Assembly (NCBI GenBank): GCA_910579415.1 | Contig: CAJTUY010000001.1 | Location: 40,035 to 104,034 of the forward strand | Reading direction: 5' to 3' | Source: an uncultured Clostridia bacterium | GTDB lineage: Bacteria; Bacillota; Clostridia; UBA1381 | DNA: 64,000 bases | Shown here: piece by piece, positions 55,504-63,324 of the stretch | Layout of the letters: each line of letters opens with the position of its first letter | Position numbering within the stretch: the stretch's first letter is position 1 | Notes under the pieces: model-generated | Seen by the model: only the letters and a program-made list of their open reading frames with translations | What the model was told of the DNA's origin: nothing | Databases searched by the model: none | Translations under genes and position numbers: made by a program

Positions 55504-56316
55504 TTAAAACTCCATTGTAAGACCGACATGCAGCTTGTGTATAATACCGCCCAGTTCAGCCTGTAAGATGTCATAAGCCCTTTGTCCCGTACAATGACCG
55601 GTGCATAAGTAGCCGACATTTGTTTCGCGTATTTTACCGGCAAATTCCCGTATTTCATTTTCGCTTTTATTGAAAAGATGAAAACCACCAATAAGCGCAT
55701 ATACATGCTTGTCGGGGAATGCGGAACTGACCTCGCGGATTATCGTGCTTGCGCCTCCGTGAGAACAGCTGTTGAAAATCACAAGACCTTTTTCGGTGTC
55801 AAATACCAGAGTTTGTTCATGGGAAAAACTGTCGGGAAGCCACTTTCCGTCTGTTTTAACGTACATTTTTTCACGCAATCCGATACTGTCAAGTCCGTCG
55901 GTTGTATGAGGAATAAGATATACGCCGTCACAAAGCATGTATTTGCCGTCTATAAAAACAATTCTGTCACTGTATTTTTTTAATGTGCCTTTGGAAATAC
56001 CTATGTATTTATGAAAGATAAATTTTTTGCGGTAACAGTTTTCATCTGCGGTCTTTTGAAGATAAAACTTTGCCCTGCTGTTTTTCTCAAAAAAGTATTG
56101 CATTCCGTTTGCGTGGTCGCTGTGCGCATGGGATAAAACTGCCATATCAATATCGTCAAGGTTAATGCCGAAGGCTTCGGCATTGCGTGCAAACAATGCA
56201 GAGGCGCCTGTGTCGAGAAGTATTTTTTTGTCATTGTATTCAATATATACACACAATCCCCATTCGCCGCTGACATTTCCGTCGGAAATATTGTCTACTA
56301 TAATTTTTGCCTTCAT
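55504..56316 (-). CDS. MBL-fold metallo-hydrolase
   Basis: A 270-residue metallo-beta-lactamase-fold protein. The metal motif LSHAHSDHANG is fully intact; SCSHGG and TGHCTG supply later ligands. It resembles the COG1237 group (dihydropterin-type MBL proteins) from archaea and clostridia, function uncertain. RBS AGGAGG. It has a divergent promoter from the RNA element upstream. Confidence 0.87.
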   Translation of the reverse strand: MKAKIIVDNISDGNVSGEWGLCVYIEYNDKKILLDTGASALFARNAEAFGINLDDIDMAVLSHAHSDHANGMQYFFEKNSRAKFYLQKTADENCYRKKFIFHKYIGISKGTLKKYSDRIVFIDGKYMLCDGVYLIPHTTDGLDSIGLREKMYVKTDGKWLPDSFSHEQTLVFDTEKGLVIFNSCSHGGASTIIREVSSAFPDKHVYALIGGFHLFNKSENEIREFAGKIRETNVGYLCTGHCTGQRAYDILQAELGGIIHKLHVGLTMEF

Positions 56317-56351
56317 GGTTTATCCTCCTGAATGATTTGTCTTTAAATCAA

Positions 56352-56381
56352 ATTATATACTTTTAATCGCTTTTTTGTCAA
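56352..56381 (-). promoter_or_regulatory. Promoter of the MBL gene
   Basis: On minus, TTGACA (56381-56376), 18 bp, TATAAT (56357-56352). Confidence 0.7.
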
Positions 56382-56387
56382 GCTGTA

Positions 56388-56416
56388 TTTACAAACAATA
56401 AATTATGTGTTATAAT
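56388..56416 (+). promoter_or_regulatory. Promoter of the structured RNA/107-residue gene
   Basis: TTTACA, 17 bp, TATAAT, with TGTGT before the -10. The predicted start falls at ~56423, the first base of the long hairpin. Confidence 0.75.
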
Positions 56417-56421
56417 AATCG

Positions 56422-56589
56422 TGCAACACAAATCTGAATATTGGACATTTTATCATGTAAGTATGTTTTTTGTTTGTCAAAAATACATGCTCTATTTCGC
56501 ATACTTGCATGAGTGTCGAGATTTGTGTTGCAACAAATTGAGCAATGTGTTTTTTATGCGTTGCTCAGGCAGCGCATTTTTTAATGCGC
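56422..56589 (+). ncRNA. Structured leader or small RNA with three hairpins
   Basis: Hairpin 1: a perfect 14-bp outer stem TGCAACACAAATCT/AGATTTGTGTTGCA (56422-56435 with 56519-56532), an asymmetric 18/7 internal loop, then CATGTAAGTATG/CATACTTGCATG (12 bp with one G-U, 56454-56465 with 56500-56511). Hairpin 2: TGAGCAA/TTGCTCA (56539-56567). Hairpin 3: GCGCATT/AATGCGC with TTTT loop (56572-56589). It starts right at the promoter's +1 and ends ~28 nt before ATG 56618. The 301-bp gene-free stretch 56317-56617 is this RNA plus the two promoters. No Rfam family was recognised. Confidence 0.65.
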
Positions 56590-56617
56590 AGAAACAAAAG
56601 AAAGGAGAATAATAAAA

Positions 56618-56941
56618 ATGAAGGAAAATAAAACAAGTCCGGAGCATGCAAGATACGTGATGAGATGGGCAGGTATTCATCATAAGTATTGGAGGACAAT
56701 TTGTACTCCAAATGACGAGTTTGTTCCGGAGGACATGAGAATGACACCGGATGTAATGAAAAGGCTTATTCAGCATTTTCATAAGAAGTCAATGGATGAG
56801 CTTATTATTGTAATGCTTACTGTTCATCGCAATGAACCGTTTGTAAGTGATTTATTGTCAAAACTGTCAAATCGTATGATTAGTCAGCTTTGGAATAATG
56901 AAAGTGAAACCGTCATAGAAAGAATAGTCAGTTACTTATAA
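56618..56941 (+). CDS. Unrecognised small protein, 107 residues
   Basis: A 107-residue, basic, soluble, mainly helical protein I do not recognise. The N-terminus has RYVMRWAGIHHKYWRTIC; the C-terminal half (~50-107) looks like two amphipathic helices. AGAAAGGAG precedes ATG 56618 at good spacing. It stands alone, after a structured leader and before a terminator, so it is probably a true single-gene unit. Confidence 0.7.
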   Translation: MKENKTSPEHARYVMRWAGIHHKYWRTICTPNDEFVPEDMRMTPDVMKRLIQHFHKKSMDELIIVMLTVHRNEPFVSDLLSKLSNRMISQLWNNESETVIERIVSYL

Positions 56942-56943
56942 AC

Positions 56944-56977
56944 AAAAAAGCTGCTGTAAATATAACAGCAGCTTTTT
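56944..56977. terminator. Bidirectional terminator
   Basis: Stem AAAAAGCTGCTGT/ACAGCAGCTTTTT with T-runs on both strands. It serves the 107-residue gene and the convergent hydrogenase. Confidence 0.92.
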
Positions 56978-56982
56978 GACGT

Positions 56983-58455
56983 TTACTCTCTTTCCATACC
57001 CACAGACATAAATTCATGATTTTCAAGCATTTCCGTAATGTTGTCATCCTCCTTGCCCTTGATTTTTTTCATTCTTGCGGTTTTTAGCTGAGGCATTGGC
57101 GCAATAGAACCGGGACCTGCCATACAGCCGCCTTCGCAAGCCATACCTTCAATAATATCCTCAGGCAGCTTGTTTACGCTTAGCATTGCAAGCGCAACTT
57201 TACATTCTTTAAGACCGCTGCATCCTTTAGCCTTAATAGCATCGGTACATCCCATTTCCTCGACAGCCTTCATAACCGCTTCGGTTACGCCGCCGGCGCC
57301 TGAGAAGCGTCTGCCGTATGAGGTTGCTTCGGTTGGAGCTTCCTGACAGTTGGCAGGATCAATGCGGCGCGCGTCAAACATCGCGTTAAGCTCCTCAAAT
57401 GTCATAACCGCATCGGGACTGCCATCAACTCCGAATTTCGCCTCTTCCTTTTTCGCCATACACGGACCTATAAATACTATGTATGCGTCAGGAATATTAT
57501 CGCGTATCCACCGTACGGTTGCGACCATAGGTGAAACGGTATTTGACATTTTTTCAACAAGCTTTGGGTAATGCTTTCTTATAAGCGTTACAAATGCAGG
57601 ACAACAGGAGGTTGTCATCTTTTCGCCTTTTTCATGGTTTTCGATAAGCTCTTTCGCCTCGTTATAGGCAACAGCGTCCGCACCGAGCGCAACCTCAACC
57701 ACCTCATCAAAACCAAGCTCCTTAAGAGCTGTAATCATACGTCCTATCGTTGCGTCCATACCGAACTGTCCCTCAACTGCCGGAGCAGGAATAGCTACGG
57801 TTTTTACATTCTTGTCATTTATTTTACTGATTACTTCCGTTATCTGCGACATATCGGATATAGCGCCGAACGGACATGCTGCCGCGCAGTGACCGCAGCT
57901 TACACATTTGCTTTCATCAATTGTAGCAAGCTTATCGCCGCCGATTGTAATTGCGCCGACGTCACAGCTTCTCTTACAGGGACGCATAAGGTCGGCAATT
58001 GCATGATACGGGCATGCTTCCGCGCATTTTCCGCATTCACGGCATTTTGTCTGGTCTATGTATGCACCTCTGCCGGTTATTGTAATAGCGCCGAATGCGC
58101 ATGCGTTCTGGCATGATTTAGCCATACATTTCTGGCAGTTTTCCGTAACCTGGAAGCGGTTAATCGGACAGCCTTCGCATGCGGCGGGAATAACCTGAAT
58201 AGTATTGCTCTTAATTTCAATGTTTTCTACATTATGTACGGGAATAGGGGGTTTACCCATTGCAAGACGTACACGTTGTCTTATTATTTCCCTTTCCTTA
58301 TATACACAGCAGCGGAATCTCGGCGTTGCGGTGGGTATAATTTTAAAGGGGATATTATCAATATTTTCATCTGTCAGCCCGTCGTTAAAGGCAAGCTCCG
58401 AGACGGCTCTTAAAGCCTCATATTTCATTTGTCTTGTATCTGTATTGCGTTCCAT
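56983..58455 (-). CDS. [FeFe] hydrogenase, group B type
   Basis: A 490-residue protein. Several 4Fe-4S motifs occupy ~90-215 (CQKCMAKSC, CRECGKCAEAC, CVSCGHCAAAC). The H-cluster domain has TSCCPAF (P1), GPCMAKK (P2) and ACEGGCMAGPG (P3). The Glu-Gly-Gly in P3 and the P1 wording point to the group B rather than group A enzymes. The class produces or senses H2 with ferredoxin. Its partner maturase HydG lies at 39158; HydE and HydF are not in the window. RBS GAGGGTGG. Confidence 0.92.
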   Translation of the reverse strand: MERNTDTRQMKYEALRAVSELAFNDGLTDENIDNIPFKIIPTATPRFRCCVYKEREIIRQRVRLAMGKPPIPVHNVENIEIKSNTIQVIPAACEGCPINRFQVTENCQKCMAKSCQNACAFGAITITGRGAYIDQTKCRECGKCAEACPYHAIADLMRPCKRSCDVGAITIGGDKLATIDESKCVSCGHCAAACPFGAISDMSQITEVISKINDKNVKTVAIPAPAVEGQFGMDATIGRMITALKELGFDEVVEVALGADAVAYNEAKELIENHEKGEKMTTSCCPAFVTLIRKHYPKLVEKMSNTVSPMVATVRWIRDNIPDAYIVFIGPCMAKKEEAKFGVDGSPDAVMTFEELNAMFDARRIDPANCQEAPTEATSYGRRFSGAGGVTEAVMKAVEEMGCTDAIKAKGCSGLKECKVALAMLSVNKLPEDIIEGMACEGGCMAGPGSIAPMPQLKTARMKKIKGKEDDNITEMLENHEFMSVGMERE

Positions 58456-58491
58456 AAATTTTCCACCCTCTTTTTATAATCTCTTATCTTA

Positions 58492-58520
58492 AATATACAC
58501 CATTTTTGCTGAAAAGTCAA
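58492..58520 (-). promoter_or_regulatory. Promoter of the [FeFe] hydrogenase
   Basis: On minus, TTGACT (58520-58515), 17 bp, TATATT (58497-58492). Confidence 0.7.
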
Positions 58521-58563
58521 TCACCTAACATATTACATTAGATTTACATTCATGAAATCACTA

Positions 58564-58593
58564 TTGACACACCGCGCATATTGGATTTATAAT
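58564..58593 (+). promoter_or_regulatory. Promoter of cca
   Basis: TTGACA, 18 bp, TATAAT, ending 28 bp before ATG 58622. Confidence 0.65.
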
Positions 58594-58621
58594 TATAGTA
58601 TTGAAAAAGGAGGAGAGTGCG

Positions 58622-59953
58622 ATGCGACTTCCTGAAAGTGTGATGAATATTTTAAACCGGCTTTATGAAGGCGGTTTTTCCGCATTTGTCGCAGGAGGCG
58701 CGGTACGCGATATGCTTATAGGCAGAACCCCTCATGATTATGATATTGCAACCAATGCAAGGCCGAAGGAAGTAAAAGCAATGTTTCCGCGTACGATTGA
58801 TACGGGAATAAAACACGGAACTGTAACCGTAGTAGAGAACAAGACAGGATATGAGGTTACAACCTTCCGAAGCGACGGCGAATATTCGGACGGACGTCAC
58901 CCCAACAGCGTAGAATTTGTAAGAGAACCGCGCGAGGACTGCGCGCGCCGCGATTTTACGATAAACGCTATGATGTACAGTCCGCGTGACGGTGTGCTTG
59001 ATTTTTTCGGCGGCAGGGAGGATATTAAAAACAAGACTGTAAAATGTGTCGGGGTGAGCGAGGAACGCTTTAAGGAGGATGCTCTGCGTATGCTCAGGGC
59101 GGTACGGTTCAGCGCGGCATTATCGTTTGATATTGATACGGAAACGTATCGCGCAATTAAAAAATGCGCCGTGCTTATTAAAAAAGTAAGCAGCGAGCGT
59201 ATTTTAGATGAGCTTAATAAAATACTTCTGTCTGAAAATCCGCACTATATCGGCAAACTGCATGACTGCGGACTGCTCAGGTATATTATGCCGGAGGTGG
59301 AACGCTGTTTCGGAGAGCCGCAGAGGAATAAATACCATATTTATGATGTGGGGGAACATATTATGCATACGGTGAAAAGTACTCCTGCCGACCTTGTGCT
59401 TCGATGGGCGGCGCTTGTGCATGATATTGGAAAGCCTGCATGTTCAAGCTGTGATGAGGACGGTATAATTCATTTTTACGGGCATCACAGAGAAAGCTGC
59501 CGTCTGGCTGTTGATATGCTGCACAGGCTCAGGATGGATAATAATACTATACGCGATATTGCGGTATTGGTAGAAAATCATGATGTGCGGATTGAACCGT
59601 CACTGTCTGCCGTAAAACGTATGATGTCGCGTACGGGAGAGGCTCTGTTTGAGAAGCTGCTGAAGCTTCAGCTTGCTGATAATATGGCTAAAAATCCTGT
59701 ACATTTTCCTGAAAAGAGGGCGAGGATTGAGAGTGTTTACAGGATTTATAAGGAAATTCTTGCCGAGCGTCAGCCGTATCTTGTTTCACATCTTGCAGTT
59801 AACGGTAAGGATTTGATACGTATAGGCTATCGTCCGGGCAGGGAAATAGGTGATACTCTGAAATGTCTGATTGATGAGGTTATTATTAACCCGTCGCTGA
59901 ATAACCGTGACTATCTGCTCAGAGCGGCAAAGGAATATAAAAAGAGAAAGTAA
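58622..59953 (+). CDS. cca: CCA tRNA nucleotidyltransferase (with HD domain)
   Basis: A 443-residue class II enzyme adding or repairing CCA ends of tRNAs. GGAVRDMLIGR and DYDIAT (nucleotidyltransferase), RRDFTINAM, EDALRMLRAVRF, then an HD domain (HDIGKP, near residue 255). ATG 58622 follows AAAGGAGGAGAG; a TTG at 58601 lies within it. Confidence 0.95.
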   Translation: MRLPESVMNILNRLYEGGFSAFVAGGAVRDMLIGRTPHDYDIATNARPKEVKAMFPRTIDTGIKHGTVTVVENKTGYEVTTFRSDGEYSDGRHPNSVEFVREPREDCARRDFTINAMMYSPRDGVLDFFGGREDIKNKTVKCVGVSEERFKEDALRMLRAVRFSAALSFDIDTETYRAIKKCAVLIKKVSSERILDELNKILLSENPHYIGKLHDCGLLRYIMPEVERCFGEPQRNKYHIYDVGEHIMHTVKSTPADLVLRWAALVHDIGKPACSSCDEDGIIHFYGHHRESCRLAVDMLHRLRMDNNTIRDIAVLVENHDVRIEPSLSAVKRMMSRTGEALFEKLLKLQLADNMAKNPVHFPEKRARIESVYRIYKEILAERQPYLVSHLAVNGKDLIRIGYRPGREIGDTLKCLIDEVIINPSLNNRDYLLRAAKEYKKRK

Positions 59954-59964
59954 AATTATATTCC

Positions 59965-60024
59965 TTCTTTTTGCGGCAAAAAGAAGCAAAAACCCCAAAG
60001 GGGGATTTCGATTTACCCCTTTGG
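59965..60024. repeat. Compound inverted-repeat intergenic element
   Basis: Two adjacent palindromes between convergent genes: CTTCTTTTT/AAAAAGAAG (59965-59987, loop GCGGC) and CCAAAGGGG/CCCCTTTGG (59995-60024). More C-rich CCCCTTT-like units follow to ~60070. This has the look of a dispersed REP/MITE-like sequence, but copy number cannot be known from one window. Confidence 0.5.
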
Positions 60025-60100
60025 AAACCCCTTTAAATGACAAAGTGGGTTGCACCCCCTTTGAACCCCTGCATCGTTAATTTACAAATTTTCAAAAACA

Positions 60101-60127
60101 AAAAGGAACTGTTTTAACAGTTCCTTT
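60101..60127 (-). terminator. Terminator of rplA
   Basis: On minus, stem AAAGGAACTG/CAGTTCCTTT with a short A/T loop and a TTTTTG tract. It ends the ribosomal cluster. Confidence 0.85.
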
Positions 60128-60141
60128 ATTTTGAGGTTAAA

Positions 60142-60834
60142 TTAACTCAATTTTGCTGTATTAACTTTAATACCGGGTCCCATTGTTGAAGCAACAACAA
60201 CGCTCTTCAAATACTGACCTTTTGCAGCTGCCGGCTTAGCCTTAACGATTGCGCTCATAAGAGCCTCAAAGTTTTCCTGAAGCTTCTGCGCGCCGAATGA
60301 AGCCTTACCGATAGGGCAGTGAATGATATTAGTCTTATCAAGCTTATATTCAATCTTACCTGCCTTAATTTCGTTTACAGCCTTTGTAACGTCCATTGTA
60401 ACAGTACCTGCCTTTGGTGACGGCATAAGTCCCTTAGGACCAAGTACCTTACCAAGACGACCTACAACACCCATCATATCGGGAGTAGCAACAACAACGT
60501 CAAAATCGAACCAGTTTTCACCCTGTATCTTCTGAACAAGTTCAGCTTCGCCTACATAATCAGCGCCTGCTGCCTGTGCTTCATCAGCCTTTGGTCCTTT
60601 AGCGAATACCAAAACCTTTGAAGTTTTACCTGTACCGTGCGGAAGTACAATCGCACCTCTGACCTGCTGGTCAGCGTGTCTTGAGTCAACGCCAAGTCTG
60701 ATATGAGCTTCAACTGTTTCATCAAACTTAGCCTTAGATGTTTTTGTAACAAGGTCCATTGCCTCGTTAGTGTCATAAAGCTTTGATTTCTCTACAAGCT
60801 TTACACTGTCCTGATATTTTTTTCCTCTAAACAT
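60142..60834 (-). CDS. rplA: Ribosomal protein L1
   Basis: A 230-residue 50S protein: [30 protein letters not shown](K) and the GTVTMDVT region. ATG 60834 is chosen for the AAGGAGG RBS; an upstream in-frame start lacks one. It follows rplK with a 59-bp gap and is followed by a terminator, so rplJ-rplL are not attached. Confidence 0.97.
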   Translation of the reverse strand: MFRGKKYQDSVKLVEKSKLYDTNEAMDLVTKTSKAKFDETVEAHIRLGVDSRHADQQVRGAIVLPHGTGKTSKVLVFAKGPKADEAQAAGADYVGEAELVQKIQGENWFDFDVVVATPDMMGVVGRLGKVLGPKGLMPSPKAGTVTMDVTKAVNEIKAGKIEYKLDKTNIIHCPIGKASFGAQKLQENFEALMSAIVKAKPAAAKGQYLKSVVVASTMGPGIKVNTAKLS

Positions 60835-60893
60835 TTCGTATCCTCCTTCGTGGTCAAACAAGATTTCGTATCTCTCCCACCTATCTTAACAAA

Positions 60894-61319
60894 TTAGTCA
60901 CCGATAAGAACGCCCATGCTTCTGCAAGTACCTGCAATCATGCTCATAGCGGCTTCGATGCTTGCCGCGTTGAGGTCAGGCATTTTCTGTTCTGCAATAG
61001 CCTGAAGGTCAGCTTTTGAAATTGTAGCGACCTTAGTCTTGTTGGGAACACCCGAACCGCTCTGTATCTTACAAGCCTTCTTGATAAGAACTGCAGCCGG
61101 CGGTGTCTTTGTTACGAAGGAGAATGAACGGTCTGCATAGACAGTAATAACTACCGGAATGATAAGACCTGCGTCCTTCGCTGTTTTTTCGTTAAATTCC
61201 TTTGCAAACTGCATAATGTTTACACCGTGTTGACCCAATGCGGGACCAACGGGGGGAGCCGGAGTTGCTTTGCCGGCAGGAATTTGTAATTTAATATAAC
61301 CTGCAACTTTTTGTGCCAT
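60894..61319 (-). CDS. rplK: Ribosomal protein L11
   Basis: A 141-residue 50S protein, the exact usual length. [30 protein letters not shown] and the C-terminal GTCRSMGV are typical. ATG 61319 follows GGAGGTGG; the GTG at 61328 lies in the RBS. Confidence 0.98.
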   Translation of the reverse strand: MAQKVAGYIKLQIPAGKATPAPPVGPALGQHGVNIMQFAKEFNEKTAKDAGLIIPVVITVYADRSFSFVTKTPPAAVLIKKACKIQSGSGVPNKTKVATISKADLQAIAEQKMPDLNAASIEAAMSMIAGTCRSMGVLIGD

Positions 61320-61361
61320 AATGGCCACCTCCTTAGTTAAATCATAGCTTAACGCTATATG

Positions 61362-61397
61362 TGGTAATTGCGGGCAAACGCCCTCCCACTGTTACCA
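61362..61397 (-). promoter_or_regulatory. Putative L1-binding leader upstream of rplK
   Basis: On minus, outer arms TGGTAA/TTACCA enclose AGTGGGAGGGC and hairpin GGGC-GTTT-GCCC. The GTGGGAGGG-type stretch resembles the L1 binding site known in the L11 operon leader, where L1 represses both genes. Confidence 0.5.
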
Positions 61398-61450
61398 GAG
61401 GGATATATAATCAATGCAAAAAGCATCAATTAACGTATTTTGGGAATGTT

Positions 61451-61975
61451 TTATTCCATATGCTCAACCTGTGTATAATCAATTTCAACAGGTGTTTCGC
61501 GTCCGAACATTGAAACGGCAACGTTGATTTTACGTGTTTCGTTGTTAATGCTCGTAACCTTACCAGAAAAGCCTTCCATCGGACCTGATTTAATAGAAAC
61601 ATTGTCGCCTACGGCAAAGTCAATATCCTTCATGCGGATTATCTCGACACCCATGCGCTCAACCTCTGCATCAGACAGCGGAACAGCCTTAGAGCCGGGA
61701 CCGACAAAGCCTGTAACTCCGCGTGTGTTTCTTACGACATACCAGCTCTCGTCCGTAAGAACCATTTTTACAACGACATAGCCGGGAAAAAGCTTACGCT
61801 TAACGACCTTCTTTTCGTCGCCTTTTTCCTCTACAACATCTTCGGTAGGAACTTGTACATCAAGAATTAAATCCTGCATACCGCGGTTTTCGACAGTCTT
61901 TTCTATATTGTCCTTAACCTTATTTTCGTAGCCCGAATATGTATGGGCTACATACCATTTTGCGTCTTCTGCCAT
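61451..61975 (-). CDS. nusG: Transcription elongation/antitermination factor NusG
   Basis: A 174-residue protein: NGN domain (WYVAHTYSGYE, LFPGYVVVKM, VRNTRGVTGFVG) and C-terminal KOW domain (GDNVSIKSGPMEGFSGKV). ATG 61975 follows AAAGGAGA. Confidence 0.97.
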   Translation of the reverse strand: MAEDAKWYVAHTYSGYENKVKDNIEKTVENRGMQDLILDVQVPTEDVVEEKGDEKKVVKRKLFPGYVVVKMVLTDESWYVVRNTRGVTGFVGPGSKAVPLSDAEVERMGVEIIRMKDIDFAVGDNVSIKSGPMEGFSGKVTSINNETRKINVAVSMFGRETPVEIDYTQVEHME

Positions 61976-62008
61976 AACCGTTCTCCTTTCCGACATTCTA
62001 AGCGAAAA

Positions 62009-62236
62009 TTATTGAAGTATGCCCGCAAGCAAAGTGAATAATTTTCCGAATGCCAAATCAAGAACTGATAAAATAACAGAAATTAAAATGATGAACACGA
62101 TAATTACACCCGTGTTATGGATTAACTGCTCCTTTGTAGGCCAGGTAACCTTTTTAAGCTCTGCCTTTGTATCCTTGAAAAATCTCTTTACACGTGTGGC
62201 AAAGCCAACTTTTTTCGTTGTGTTTGTATCAGCCAT
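62009..62236 (-). CDS. secE: Preprotein translocase subunit SecE
   Basis: A 75-residue, single-helix Sec translocon subunit. The ELKKVTWPTKEQL motif precedes one transmembrane helix (~44-66). It sits between rpmG and nusG as usual. Confidence 0.95.
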   Translation of the reverse strand: MADTNTTKKVGFATRVKRFFKDTKAELKKVTWPTKEQLIHNTGVIIVFIILISVILSVLDLAFGKLFTLLAGILQ

Positions 62237-62264
62237 TTTTTTACACGTCCTTACTCAATCAAAA

Positions 62265-62414
62265 TTATTTGGTTTCCTTGTGAAGAGTGTGCTTTCTGCA
62301 GAACTTACAGTATTTATTCATCTCAAGTCTGTCAGGGTCATTCTTCTTATTCTTCATTGTGTTATAGTTTCTCTGCTTGCATTCAGAACACGCCAATGTG
62401 ATTTTTACTCTCAT
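62265..62414 (-). CDS. rpmG: Ribosomal protein L33
   Basis: A 49-residue 50S protein with zinc-type CSEC/CKFC pairs. ATG 62414 follows GGAGGTG. First gene of the cluster rpmG-secE-nusG-rplK-rplA. Confidence 0.95.
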   Translation of the reverse strand: MRVKITLACSECKQRNYNTMKNKKNDPDRLEMNKYCKFCRKHTLHKETK

Positions 62415-62491
62415 TCTTAACACCTCCGCATCTATATTATACACTCTTTCTTTCAAGCATAAAAAAAAGAGCTTTTTTATCGAGCAGACTA

Positions 62492-62520
62492 ATTATAACA
62501 TTATAAGTATAATAAGTCAA
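62492..62520 (-). promoter_or_regulatory. Promoter of the rpmG-secE-nusG cluster
   Basis: On minus, TTGACT (62520-62515), 17 bp, TATAAT (62497-62492). Confidence 0.8.
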
Positions 62521-62625
62521 GCCTTTTTTTGATTTTTTTGACAAAAAATCCAATATAAAATCATAAGAGGCTGAAAGCAATTTTCGGATATTGCCGCTTT
62601 GCGGTAAACGGTGATATCCGAAAAT

Positions 62626-63324
62626 TTATTCAGCCTGCTGTAAAAGCTCTGTATAATATCTTTCCAGCTCGGGATATTCCATTAAATCAAGTCTGCCTTT
62701 TTCGGTGATTTTAAAAATACCGCGTCCTGTTTTTTCAAACCAGCCGTAAACATTCATGGTTAATATGTTATACGCATTATCAGCACCGCCCTTTTTCCGC
62801 ACCTCTGCGGCGGACATTTCTCCGTACATATCAAGCATACATGCTATATGTATACATTTTTCCGTGTAGGCGGTAATTATTTTTGTGCCGGTTACGCCGC
62901 CTGTGTTGGTTTCGATGGTTCTGCCTTCAATTTCCGTCATGATTTCTTTACGCTTCCGGGTGTCTTTGTACATAAATTTAAACGGCTTCGGTTCAAATAC
63001 AATTTCCGCAAACGAATGTTCTCCGCGAAGCGATACGAAAATCAGACCAAGCTCAAGCTTTTTTATAACAGAAAATACGGAACGGAATTTTTTCAGCGAA
63101 TACTGCTTCGGTTTCGGAACTGCGATAAACACATCCGCGCCTGTACGCTGACGTTTTAAACCCTGACCCAAAAGAGTTACCGTCAGATTTCTTTTAAGCT
63201 CGACAATTATAAATTCATCATCTTTAACGGCTGTCATGTCGCAGTCCTTAACCTCAGCATTTACAGTGTATCCGCGTTTTTCAAAGAGATTTCGGACAGG
63301 CGGGTATAATTCCTTTTCTGTCAT
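62626..63324 (-). CDS. DUF2161-type nuclease-like protein
   Basis: A 232-residue protein. The N-terminal part has DCDMTAV...FIIVELKRN, a D...ExK pattern like PD-(D/E)xK nucleases, which matches the DUF2161 family. A winged-helix-like C-terminus is possible (MSAAEVRKKGG, ITEKGRLDL). The activity is not established. Its ATG overlaps the deacetylase stop (ATGA). Confidence 0.8.
   Translation of the reverse strand: MTEKELYPPVRNLFEKRGYTVNAEVKDCDMTAVKDDEFIIVELKRNLTVTLLGQGLKRQRTGADVFIAVPKPKQYSLKKFRSVFSVIKKLELGLIFVSLRGEHSFAEIVFEPKPFKFMYKDTRKRKEIMTEIEGRTIETNTGGVTGTKIITAYTEKCIHIACMLDMYGEMSAAEVRKKGGADNAYNILTMNVYGWFEKTGRGIFKITEKGRLDLMEYPELERYYTELLQQAE

Noticed and set aside
56422..56532. 6S RNA as an identity for the triple-hairpin element
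   Set aside because: About 112 nt is too short for the family and no conserved 6S segments were recognised; left as unidentified.
57571..58116. Long open frame on plus opposite the hydrogenase
   Set aside because: Lies wholly inside a gene with clear Fe-S motifs on the other strand, has low-complexity Cys/Tyr-rich composition and no RBS.
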